DNA of 64,000 nt, from contig JAWPHD010006811.1 of the NCBI GenBank assembly GCA_037043455.1, positions 1-64,000 on the forward strand, read 5' to 3'. The notes beneath the pieces are model-generated. The model searched no databases, had not been told where the DNA came from, and saw nothing but the letters and a program-made list of their open reading frames with translations. The stretch's first letter is position 1; the number at the start of each line of letters is the position of its first letter. Of the stretch, positions 11,901 to 20,559 are shown in pieces. Made by a program: the position numbers and the translations under genes. This DNA comes from Cyrtodaria siliqua (Eukaryota; Mollusca; Bivalvia; Adapedonta; Hiatellidae).

Positions 11901-14488
11901 CAGTACAGCATTTTGCTTACCAGCACTTTCCAGTATCACATAGCTCTTAACAACAAACCTTAAATTAAAATATATATCAAAATGTAGAAGATAAGCCGTG
12001 TTTCATTCGACTGTTTTAGCTATGGTCTTGTGACAAAATGTCATGTGATCGCAGGCTACTTTTTTAGACGTCAATGACGGCCTCTGGGAGAGATTGCAAA
12101 AATTACTGAAAGCACATCTATTTTAACTATGATGGTACCCACTTTCCAATATATGTATTTATGATTGTATATAATCAGATATATCACACCATATGAATTT
12201 AAAAATAGATCTTAGTCATAGATTACAATTTACTTTCATAATCAAAACGTGTAGAGAAAACTGGTATGCCAAAAAAATATCAAGGTACATGTTATTTTGA
12301 GATCCATATCACAATACACCAAATACATGATTGTCTATTAACAGGAGAGTGCTTAGGGCTATTCCATTAAAAAAAACATACATGGGACCCTAGGAAGGCA
12401 CTTTTGAAATTGAACACCCACCCATAGATGCAAAATTGAGTAGAACCAAATTTCTGAAATGAAGGTTCGCCCAAAGATGTTTATTAAATTGCCTTTATCG
12501 GGTCCAATGAATGCTTTTATGGAATAGCCCTAAGTTAATTCGGTTAATCAATAATGTTGACTTGTTTTTAAATGTTTTGGTGTTGTATTCTGTCTTGTGT
12601 CAAACTTAAAAGTCAGTTTAGACAGTGCTGATTTCATTTACATACAAAAAAGTCGCCTAATTTTACAATGCATTCTTTTCCTCCAACTGTGAACATACCT
12701 TTTTAACTTTGTTCTGTTCTTTTTTCTGTTCCTTTTCTGCTTTGCTTGCCAGTCGCTCTAATTGCTTTCCTGTAAACTAAAAAAAACATTATCCCCAGTT
12801 TAAACCCGTCAAATATGATTGGTTCATCACCAAAACATGGTTGGGAAAATTCCAAACTGTTGATTTCATTTCACCCTTGCCTTCAGTTCAGTGTCTATTT
12901 TTCAGTTCAAACAGTGTCTATTTATTATGTAATTTATAGACTGAGATGAAATCAAACAGGTTGGTATATTCCACCTATTCTGACCCTAATTGCACTCACT
13001 GGACCTATAACCAATTACGTATTAACATATACTTAATGTTTCTTTTTTTTTTTTAAAAAAATATTTGTAATATAGTTTTACAACAATTCATTTGTCAATT
13101 AATTGGTCACAAGCAATATGATTGGGCCAGTAATGCGAGTACTCACAGTGTTTTTATTTCCTTAAATACGTAAGTGGTACGGTTTTATAAGTGGTTCTGA
13201 CAAATGGTATAATGGACATGGCATAAAGTATGTTTTACCCAATTGCAGTGAAAGAATTCCCAATCCATATTTTTTTTTAAATGTTTTAGCGGGAGACTAA
13301 ACAGAAAAAGGGGAAAATATTTAATTTTAGGGGAAGGTAATATATTACTACAAGAGAATATATACATGTTAATGTGTTTGCAAAGTATTTACTAATTAGA
13401 CATACAATATTGCTTTAATTTGATAATGAAAAATTCCCAATTTAATGCAAAAAGGGGCGAATTTTCACAATTGAATGGGAACCATTCCCAAAAGTATGAA
13501 AAAAAATCACTGACTCACCTTCAACTGGAACAACGTGTCTGAAATAAAAAAAACGTTCGAAGGTTAAGATTTAACATTCACTCTATTACCATCTTACTTC
13601 CTATCTAACTTCTACTGAAACTTACACAACCTTGTTACTATAACAACAGCTTCAACAAGCATTTGTCTGCAGTACGTTTATTTACCTGGCATACTTTCCA
13701 ATCTTTTCAGGAAAAACCAAGGCACACAAAGCATTACTCTCCTTTAGACTGAAATGATGAATTCTCCAATGAAAGGACTGACATCTTTTGTCATTTCCAG
13801 GCGCGTAGCGTGCCATACTCATTTACTCACGGGAGTAAACTTTTCAAACAAAGGCTCAAAAAATAAAAACACGAAAAACGCAATAAAAAGGTGAGCCATA
13901 ATTTTCAGTTCTAAGGTGAATGAAATATTAAGGAATAATGGTATTTTCGACAGGATTTAAATCTTTCATCCTGACCCTAAAATGCACCAGAAGTTTATAG
14001 TACCCTAGAGGATGGCACATAACAAAAATCGTCTTGCCGTTCGTAGACATGTATTTTATGCACCAACCTCGGTTTAAAGTCTCATCTGAAGGACTAGTAA
14101 GCAGGGTAAGGTAGGAAATACTTCTTAAATATTTTGATAATTAACCTAAATTTGATCCTGGTTGGATTAATTAATTACTCCGATCTGAGGCAACAATAAA
14201 ACTTTCTGTGTGAACTGTAATCACAAGGCAGAATCAATTACCAGTCAATCTGTGATCACGACATCATGGGAATTGCCGATACTGTTAAGTCTGTATTAGT
14301 GGAGCAGAATATATGCCACCACAGAGTACATAAATCTAAATTTAAAAATAAATAAATCACCCCACCCACTTTTTACAAATGGAAACTGAAAATAACATAG
14401 TCAAATAGTGTATTTCTGATCACCATTACGAACTGGCACTCTTATCTCAAGAAACATCAAATACTCTTATACAACTCTTACCGTCCAT
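2928..14488 (-). CDS. CHMP1A: CHMP1A, ESCRT-III subunit (charged multivesicular body protein 1a); 3' end outside window
   Basis: Seven coding exons read on the minus strand with GT/AG borders: 14482-14488 (ATG plus 4 nt), 13519-13538, 12699-12776, 9245-9391, 8567-8635, 4021-4080 and 2928-3121. The joined frame stays open for 191 codons and starts MDDTLFQLK, the hallmark of CHMP1A; vertebrate CHMP1A is about 196 residues. Recognisable parts are the basic first helix (exon 3, rich in K/E/Q), '[14 protein letters not shown]' and '[17 protein letters not shown]' (exon 4), '[13 protein letters not shown]' (exon 6) and '[10 protein letters not shown]' (exon 7). The open end 'EDDLARR' begins the C-terminal MIT-interacting helix. 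The exon with the last few residues and stop was not found in 1-2927 and probably lies left of the window. ESCRT-III proteins polymerise on endosomal, midbody and nuclear membranes and recruit VPS4 and spastin. Introns hold many repeats. Identity is very secure. Confidence 0.96.
3340..3500 (+). mobile_element. tRNA-derived SINE copy in CHMP1A intron
   Basis: Carries the body shared with copies at 20425, 29631 and 32060: 'ccaggaaatatggggttgtctgcctctacc' followed by 'gaccgtcatatatggcctaacatgtgct'. Upstream, 'ggatagcatgtttgactccg' and 'gggtccgagcctc' resemble A- and B-box remnants of a tRNA-like head. The element is diverged and lies between CHMP1A exons. Confidence 0.6.
4093..5320 (+). mobile_element. 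Tandem-core dispersed element, family A copy 1
   Basis: Begins 'caagaggtcaatgaccttgaag' and contains about four diverged units of roughly 280 bp. Each has 'gaagtttcatgaaaatccgtc', 'gtagtttcagaggagtagtcgctaca' and 'ggcggccatcttg'. It ends with 'ggacagacggacgccgcacc' and 'ctgctgatctctgatcag'. A second copy with the same two ends lies at 7267-8212. No protein is encoded. It lies in the CHMP1A intron between exons 8567-8635 and 4021-4080. Confidence 0.75.
5670..6232. mobile_element. MITE-like element with about 25-bp terminal inverted repeats
   Basis: The left end CAGTGCTTTGGGTGG continuing into 'tatagaatca' is matched by the right end 'tgattctata' then CACCCCAAAGCACTG. Both ends are bordered by TA, consistent with a TA target duplication. 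Internal copies of the 'tatagaatcatt' motif occur at about 6014 and 6190. No coding capacity. It sits in a CHMP1A intron. Confidence 0.75.
6351..6551. mobile_element. Short inverted-repeat element (about 200 bp)
   Basis: GGTTTGCTGTGCTCCGA at the left is the exact inverse of TCGGAGCACAGTAAACC at the right apart from one base. The interior is T-rich and non-coding. MITE-like; superfamily not assignable. Confidence 0.65.
7040..7160 (+). repeat. 3' end fragment of a tandem-core element
   Basis: Contains a run of ggac/gacgg motifs and then 'gctatatgccccctcaccattcgg'. The same terminal module closes the element at 32440-33500 ('gctatatgccacccttcggggc'). This looks like an isolated or 5'-deleted copy. 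Confidence 0.5.
7267..8212 (+). mobile_element. Tandem-core dispersed element, family A copy 2
   Basis: Same start ('caagaggtcaatgaccttgaag'), same internal units ('gtagtcgctacaa', 'aagtttcatgaaaatccgt') and same end ('gctctgctgatctctgatcag') as 4093-5320, with fewer units. Conserved ends with variable unit number imply one element family that gains or loses core units. Confidence 0.75.
8665..9040. repeat. Inverted-repeat element, copy 2
   Basis: Diverged copy of 78-450. The shared order is 'ctaatgcaactat', 'tgacatcacataa', 'gttgtaacaa', 'gaatttgagttt', 'agataacc', 'atgtggttggtt', 'ggtctgaaatta' and 'cttagcatggttatctc'. It lies in the CHMP1A intron between exons 8567-8635 and 9245-9391. Confidence 0.65.
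9580..10195 (+). repeat. Tandem-core repeat element, about 160-bp units
   Basis: Three to four units are visible. Each carries 'tgaccttgacctttatatt', 'gtatggtcatgtcgatgttg', 'tgatgagtatatattga' and 'gttatagcca'. The block ends with 'gactgacgacaaagtgatcc' and 'tttttcttcaaaaaggtg'. That last module also occurs at 2712-2757, so cores are shuffled onto common ends. Intronic in CHMP1A. Confidence 0.65.
10571..10639. repeat. Perfect 26-bp inverted repeat with 17-nt loop
   Basis: The arm at 10571-10596 (starts AGTAAAACAGGCC) is the exact reverse complement of 10614-10639. The loop is 17 nt. Pairing stops abruptly at both outer ends. Transcribed on either strand it would form a 69-nt hairpin. It lies in a CHMP1A intron. 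It may be a deletion-derived MITE or a hairpin small-RNA source; the sequence alone does not decide. Confidence 0.7.
10640..12350. other. CHMP1A intron sequence without recognisable features
   Basis: A/T-rich intron between exons 9245-9391 and 12699-12776. Short open frames here show no protein family, splice pairing or codon bias that I can recognise. Confidence 0.5.
12353..12533. mobile_element. Short MITE-like element (about 180 bp)
   Basis: TTAGGGCTATTCCAT at the left is the exact inverse of ATGGAATAGCCCTAA at the right. The interior is non-coding. Intronic, just downstream in plus coordinates of anonymous intron sequence and before the CHMP1A exon at 12699. Confidence 0.65.
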
Positions 14489-14660
14489 CTTTTTTGTTTT
14501 CTGTTTAAAATAAAAGTTTGATGATAGTTCGTGATTGTGTTTGGAATGATTAATTCTCACGGGAAATGTCGTCATATAACGGACTGAAAATTGATAAGAT
14601 TTCCATTGGTTAAAAATCCAACGCTTGTAAACAAATGAGTTGCCTCCCTTTACTCTATCT
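14489..14660 (-). promoter_or_regulatory. CHMP1A 5' UTR and probable proximal promoter
   Basis: Immediately upstream (minus sense) of the CHMP1A start codon at 14486-14488. An inverted CCAAT box (plus CCATTGG, 14603-14609) lies about 115 bases upstream of the ATG. No TATA box at a clear position. The transcription start is not determinable here. Confidence 0.4.
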
Positions 14661-14705
14661 GACAGCTAATTTACCCATGGACATTAAATCTATCAGTCAT
14701 AATTA

Positions 14706-14820
14706 TTTTTAAAAAAATAATAACTTTATTTCAAAAGAGGGTAAAAAAATGTCGAACAGGACATTTACAAAACACAGTACAGTAAACCACACTTACTACA
14801 CTTTGTCACAATAGTTCTAA
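14706..14820 (-). repeat. Retroelement 3'-tail remnant, copy 1
   Basis: In minus sense the sequence includes TGTCCTGTTCGAC and ends in 'cctcttttgaaataaag'. It is a diverged copy of the tail of the reverse-transcriptase element ending near 18165. It directly borders array 1. Confidence 0.45.
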
Positions 14821-14841
14821 TAATTACTTTTTAATACCATT

Positions 14842-15181
14842 TGGTGATTTATTCGCATCGGTGATATTACTCATTCGAATCAGTGATATCACTTATCTCG
14901 GTGATATCAGTGATCAAAACGAACATCATCATCGGATATATACCTATCTGACGCCGTATTACTTCTTAATACCATTTGGTGATATCATATTCTGAATGCG
15001 TGATATCACCTATTGAATGGGTGATACCATCTATTCGAATCAGTGATATCACCCATTAGAATAGGTGATGTCCCTGATTCGAATAGGTGATTATCACCCA
15101 TTCATTTTGAATGAGTGATATTACCAGTGAAGTTACTTCACTGATATTACCTATTCGAATCGGTGATATCACCGATTACCA
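14842..15181. repeat. Palindromic GTGATATCAC array 1
   Basis: A tandem series of GTGATATCAC (four perfect copies plus variants) spaced by about 12 bases that often contain TTCGAA ('cattcgaatcag' type). Because both the core and the spacer are palindromic, the unit reads nearly the same on both strands. 'ttaataccatttggtgat' occurs twice at the left side. Array 2 lies at 17785-18124. Confidence 0.8.
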
Positions 15182-15259
15182 AATTACAATCGCCACATAA
15201 TGGCCTGCGTTCATGTCATAGATCTACATAGTTTGGATTCGAAACATGTCGTAAATCCA

Positions 15260-16835
15260 ATTTATCCGCCGAATAATAATTTACCCATGAATACTTGGGC
15301 GTACAGGTAAGTTTTTTTCGCGCATGCGCGTTGCGCGAAGTTACGCACCGTCTTACGAATTGATCAAATCTAAGAAAACCTAGTAGGCCTATACATATCG
15401 TTGTTAATTTATTTGTTTTGAGAAAAGTGTTTAAGATAGCTGGCTATTTCAAAGACGAGTTGAAAGACAATTCTGTATTCTATACAGTGGTTTTGTTTTA
15501 GCTTTACTCAAAACGAACTAAATAACAATATAATTAATATAAAGCCCTGGATCATGTGACTCGGCAAATTGTACATATACATGCATAATGATACATGTAA
15601 GTATATAAGTTAATATTAGGTAACTCGACTTGATTTTGGCTTCATTTGTGGTAATCTTGTTATGTTCAATCACAGATATATTAGGTATGTGGTTCGATAT
15701 AAACAGGATATTCATTTAGTGGTAGATTGTTCCATATTGCACGCCTGACCATATACAGTACGGTCGAGGTGTCTGTGTCGGCATTTGTATTTTGATACAA
15801 TTCATTTTGATACAATTCAGTTTTGTTACCATGTGTGCCAATAAACAGGATGTAATAATCGGTGGAATGCTTTCCTTTTTTTGTTATTACACCCTTCCAC
15901 CCCTAAGTCAGACGTGTCATACCGAATATAAAAGGTGGTCGTGCGCGGTATTTCGGCATATTGTCCCATTAACAATCCTTACAAGGGCGGTAACAAATAT
16001 AATTCAAAGGGTTGTCTTGTGGTTCAAATAACAGGATGTTGGTGATCGATATAATATTTCTGTATATCATACAAAGAAATAATTAATTTGAATTTAGTAC
16101 CGTAAATAAAACAGTAGTTTGATTTCTTAAAATGTGTCTACTTTTTTATGAAAATGTGTGTACATTTTTATGAAAAATACTCGAGATTTTTTTAATGAAT
16201 TTTCAACCAATTTTGAGAACAAAGCAAAGGCTATACAGAAATCCAAGGCCATAAATCAGATCTTCACAATAATGGCAATACAAAGGAATGATTATTTTGA
16301 ATATCGAAACATAAATAAAACAGTAGTTTGACTTTTTAAAATGTGTATACATTTTTTTGAAAAATACTCGAGATATTTTTTTCAACTGCGTAATTTGAAA
16401 ACAAAACAAAGTCTATACAGAAATCCAAGGACATCAACCAGACCTACACAATAATGGCATTAAGAAGGAATAATTATTTTGAATATCGTATTGTTAATGA
16501 AAGAGGAGTTAAATTTTTAGAACTGTACATTCTCGATTCAAGCCGAAAACTGTAGAAAAAGAAAATCAACACAGCTATCGAGTGTATTTTCGCCGTTAAA
16601 ATCCAAGTTATATTATGAATTCCATAATCTTTTCAATAAATTAAAAGCAATACATGCATATTTAAATAGCTTAGCTCGATATTTGAAATATATCGCGTAG
16701 TAGTATGTTAATAATTCAGTTTTATGTCAGCATCACCTCATTTCAGGATAATCGATCGCGTCAAAAATGGCCACCGCGCACCTGGTACCCCAGAGTATTC
16801 AGGGAACCAGCTTATTCGCCGTTCGGCGGATAAAT
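15260..16835. mobile_element. 1.6-kb element with imperfect terminal inverted repeats
   Basis: The left end ATTTATCCGCCGAA is the exact inverse of the right end TTCGGCGGATAAAT. Similarity continues inward for about 50 bases (left 'tgaatacttgg..gtac.aggt' against the complement of 16780-16835). The interior carries a tandem duplication at about 16102-16310 and 16312-16490 ('aataaaacagtagtttga' to 'tattttgaatatcg'). No transposase frame is seen, so it is non-autonomous or decayed. It lies between the two palindromic arrays. Confidence 0.65.
16102..16490. repeat. Two-copy tandem duplication, about 200 bp
   Basis: Both copies run from 'aataaaacagtagtttga' through 'gaaaaatactcgagat', 'ctatacagaaatccaagg' and 'acaataatggca' to 'attattttgaatatcg'. 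They lie inside the TIR element 15260-16835. The copies differ by substitutions and small indels, so the duplication is old. Confidence 0.75.
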
Positions 16836-16858
16836 CGAGAATTAACAAGGGGTGTTTA

Positions 16859-17319
16859 GGTTACATTGCACCATTGATTTTCCTTCTTTGTTTTATATAG
16901 GACGAATGTATATCAAAAGATAAAAAACGCGCATTTTTCTCCGTAGAAAATTTTAAAACACATATCAATCAAACGATCGAGCGTCCGCCAATATAAAAAT
17001 GCAATAAAAACAGGGGGTCATGTATCATATAAGAACAAGCCAATCTGTTGAATGACGTCACGTTCTATTTTGACACGTCACAGATAGATTTACCCCATTT
17101 CTACTTTCGCTTTACTGTCTATGTCAATTATAATTAAATATCTCAAACAAACACTAATCAATGTTCACAATACATCATTTGGCTGAATTATAGGTAATAA
17201 TAACAAAAAGCAATCAAAAGCATGCATTTTGTATCACTAGTAAGGCAGGGAAACGTTTTTTATTAGGCACTATTTGACTATACACCACGGAAGCACAAAC
17301 GCAATGGTGCAATGTAACC
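16859..17319. mobile_element. 461-bp MITE with 18-bp perfect TIRs and TA duplication
   Basis: GGTTACATTGCACCATTG (16859-16876) is exactly complemented at 17302-17319. TA borders both sides (16857-16858 and 17320-17321), as expected for a Tc1/mariner-type target. The interior has several CpG-bearing motifs and a TGACGTCA (about 17053) but no reading frame. Confidence 0.85.
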
Positions 17320-17784
17320 TATAGGCAGTTTCAAATCCAGGGTACCTGTATGTTATGGTCGTATCAGCTCTTGCGGCAATAGATGCGGAAATAAATGTTC
17401 AACAATTGTACCGTTGTTGCCCCGAAGCACAGTGCGTACTTTAACGCGATCACCGCTGGGAACCAAATGAAATATATAATCTTTTCTATTGTTTAATATT
17501 ATTATTTAAAGGAAGAACATCAGGATTGGTATTTGTTTTAGAATTGTTTAAATATATTAGTTATGTATTTAATCGACAAAAATAAACTAAATGAGGCATA
17601 AACCACCAAAAGAAATAGCACTGATCATATAAAAAAACAAAAACAGAAGAAGGTATTTCCGAACTATAGTTACGTGCCAGTGATAGCTATTTTAATCTTG
17701 GCGGTTCGTCATTTTTGATTTTTGTTAGCGAGAAATGTTTCCGTTTCAGGTTCGGTGGGAAGTCTGTATTGTTCTTGTTGTAAA

Positions 17785-18124
17785 AACGAATAGGTGATAT
17801 TACTGATTCGAATAGGTGAAATCACTGATTCAAAGCCAAATGGTGATATCACCTATTGAATGGGTGATATCACATATTTGAATGAGTGATATCACCGATT
17901 CGAATAGGTGATATCACCCATTCAATAGGTGATATCACCCTTTCTTTTTGAATCAGTGATATCAGTGATATCACCTACTCCAATGAGTGGTATCAGTGAT
18001 AACACCTACTCCAATGAGTGGTATATCACTGATTCGAATGGGTGATATCACTCATTTATTAAATTTGAATCAGTGATATCACCTATTCAAATAAGTGATA
18101 TCATTGAATAGGTGATATCACTGA
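17785..18124. repeat. Palindromic GTGATATCAC array 2
   Basis: Nine perfect GTGATATCAC cores plus variants (GTGGTATCA, GTGATATTAC, GTGATAACAC), with spacers of the type 'ctattcgaatgg', 'cgattcgaatag' or 'ctactccaatga'. It ends about 40 bases before the 3' tail of the minus-strand reverse-transcriptase remnant. Confidence 0.85.
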
Positions 18125-18164
18125 ATTGTAGTAAAAGCAATACAACGCCTATCATAGAAACTTA

Positions 18165-20110
18165 CATACAATTGCCATTTATTTTAATGAGGAACTTTTT
18201 TTCATGGAAGGTCGAACAGGACATGTAGCATTCACAAAACACAACAAACCAGAAAACGCACTTCAAAACGAGTAATAGAAGAGTAGTAGATCTATTTGAC
18301 AACACAGATAAAATTATGTCTCATTAATAGGGGTTACTACAACTTTGGAATGGTCAGTGGCAAAAATGTCGGGTTTTTTTTGTTATTCAGATTCTAAAGT
18401 GCATCCAACTTCACTCATAAGGGCCTAGCTACCATATTAATGGTCATCTCACTAAAAGGGGACAGCTAGTTTAGTGTAAATAAAATAATTCCAACCAGGC
18501 TATATCCTCATAACAAACTAGGCAGCATTAATAGGCTATACAAGTAAAACACAGAAATGATCATGTATATATGAATAAATAATTATATAAACAAAGACAT
18601 TGAAAGCCACAAAGCAAGACCTCAATGCCTTGGCAACAAGAGAATAAACTATTAACGACATGACAAAACGATATTGAAGACAACTATTTACTGTCAGCGT
18701 CCTTTCTTGATTTAGTAGACGTCATCATAGGGTCTACAATCTGTCTGGTCATTGCACAATAAAAGGGGAAAGCATAGTAGCAAACTGTAAACGGGTTAAC
18801 TGCCAAAATATGCAGTTCGTTGTAAAATGATAGGGTCATAACCTGTTTTGTTCACTTTCTAACACGTTTAATAAAAAATGTATGGAAGTGATCATGACAA
18901 AGGATCTTACGACGTTGGTAAATCACGTCACCATATATTAGTCAGGTTTTGGTAGTTCTTGCTGAAAGAAGAGTTTTTAAATTACTTTTATATTTAAAAA
19001 GTACGATAAATAAATTGATCAAAAGTTTTTCGATGTTTACTGTAACGGGAATCCTGATGGTGTAACATTTTAGTTATAAAAAGGTGACGACTATAAGCTC
19101 GATCTACAAAAACGATTAAGTTGAGAAACATATACTCCATAAGATGTTCCCGTCTAAACAGGGGCAATTAACGATATCAAATTTCAAATATTCTCTCTTG
19201 TCTTAAATTTTTCTTATTATTTCTTCATTTTTAATTCAGAGATGCAAATCCAGAAAAGAAGCCACAGTATAAGAAATATTAGCTTTGTTAATTGAAGTTA
19301 TTTAGGGTATATATTATTTAGCATAGACAAGAAAGGGTTGTCAATTTAATGTTTAATATATCATCCAGATACCGATATTGTCCAGATGCCGAGAGGATCC
19401 AGATACAGAGAGGTGTCATTAAAAGCTTCGATGACCTCTGAGTATCTGGTGAAATGCTCAACATAAAATATCTTTCAACGCAATACCAAAACAAATATGT
19501 ACAGTTAGTTGGGACCAACACTATATCTATAAACAGTCGTTCAATTCCTGGTGAAAACAGTTCTTATCTAATTGTGCAGTAAAGTTACATATAGTGTAGA
19601 ACAATAGATGAAACTTGACGTTTATTGCACATTCTATCAAGCGCATCTCCTGATGTTTTATAGATCAAAATAAATCAATCCCAATTTTGCCATAAGCTTT
19701 AGAACAATACCGTTTGACGTGATCTTTAACGATAGAAAGGCGACACGTTAAAACTTTGGAGATGTTTGTATTGATGTAGTCAATAGATTTAGAAATAAAA
19801 CGGGCTTTATAAGGTTGTTTGTGTAATTTAGGAATCCAGAAGATAGTTGGAAGTTTCTTTTGATGTTCGTTTACCCCAGTCTTGAAAGAACTGAACTGAG
19901 TTTTATGCGTGGAAACAACTCATCCTCAGTAGATTGAACTGGAGTGTAATAATTATTGCTCCCGAGCTCCAGAAATAAAACATGGACACAATGAAGGCGA
20001 CATAGTCACGCTTAGGAGTGGGTGAAATAACAAAAAGATGTTGTGACTGGCGCTATTCAGATCCAAGCAACATATCACAAGCTAAATATGTTTATAACAG
20101 AAAAAAGACA
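18165..20110 (-). pseudogene. Decayed reverse-transcriptase retroelement (Penelope-like RT type, inferred)
   Basis: Read on the minus strand, the frame is broken by several stops and frameshifts, but RT blocks appear in order: 'DYVAFIVSM' (about 20000), 'WIPKLHKQPYKARFI' (about 19800-19850), 'CNKRQVSSIVLHYM' (about 19590), the catalytic 'RYLDDILNI' (about 19347-19373), 'SYGVYVSQL' (about 19120-19150) and 'GYDPIILQRTAYF' (about 18800-18845). A non-coding 3' tail runs to about 18165 and ends in AAATAAA. The 'LPT..W.PKLHK.P.KARFI' and YLDD pattern matches long RT proteins found repeatedly in mollusc and cnidarian genomes; I assign them to the Penelope-like group from memory of motif order, not from a search. 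At least one Trp codon has become a stop after 'GIDLF'. It is inactive. No endonuclease domain could be recognised. Confidence 0.75.
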
Positions 20111-20338
20111 ACGGAAAACGTATCGTCCCTCACCATTCCTCCTTTGACTCACCGTTGGACTTTTTTATTCTTACCTATATAATATCAACTGTCAACGAAA
20201 TAATGTAACTGCTATCTTTCCGCATGGTGTTACCATGTAACCTGAATAAAATGTTGTGAGTTGTTGGAGATGTTGTTGTTGTTTATAGTGGTGTGTACAA
20301 TGTATTTCTGTGATATGCATTAACATATAACTTGAATA

Positions 20339-20420
20339 TGCTGGTGGGGTGGGTGGGTGGATGTGTGTGTGTGGGTGGGTGGGTGGATGGTTGGTGGGTG
20401 GGTGGTTGGGTGGTTGAATG
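20339..20420 (+). repeat. G-rich (GGTGGGT)n simple repeat
   Basis: Runs of ggtgggtggg and gtgtgtgt with many spaced GGG triplets; the plus strand could form G-quadruplexes. It lies directly next to the SINE copy at 20425. Confidence 0.8.
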
Positions 20421-20424
20421 TTGT

Positions 20425-20545
20425 TTTACGTCATTTTCAGAACATTTTAGGCTATATATGTTCGCGGTGAGGCAGACCACCCACGTTTTCCTAGGTAGAA
20501 CCAGCACTATATATCTCCCGCCATCCGTAAGAATCGGTAAATTAT
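20425..20545 (-). mobile_element. SINE copy, truncated
   Basis: Plus-strand text 'tgttttacgtcattttcag', 'gaggcagaccaccca', 'cctaggtagaaccagcact' and 'ctcccgccatccgtaagaat' matches the body shared with 29631 and 32060. The tRNA-like head is missing. Confidence 0.65.
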
Positions 20546-20559
20546 TATATATTGTTTAT

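Noticed and set aside
14706..14820. Long terminal repeats flanking 14.7-18.3 kb
   Set aside because: The two similar tails (about 14750 and 18212) are in the same orientation but lie on opposite sides of their arrays, and no LTR-type TG..CA ends or primer-binding site are visible.
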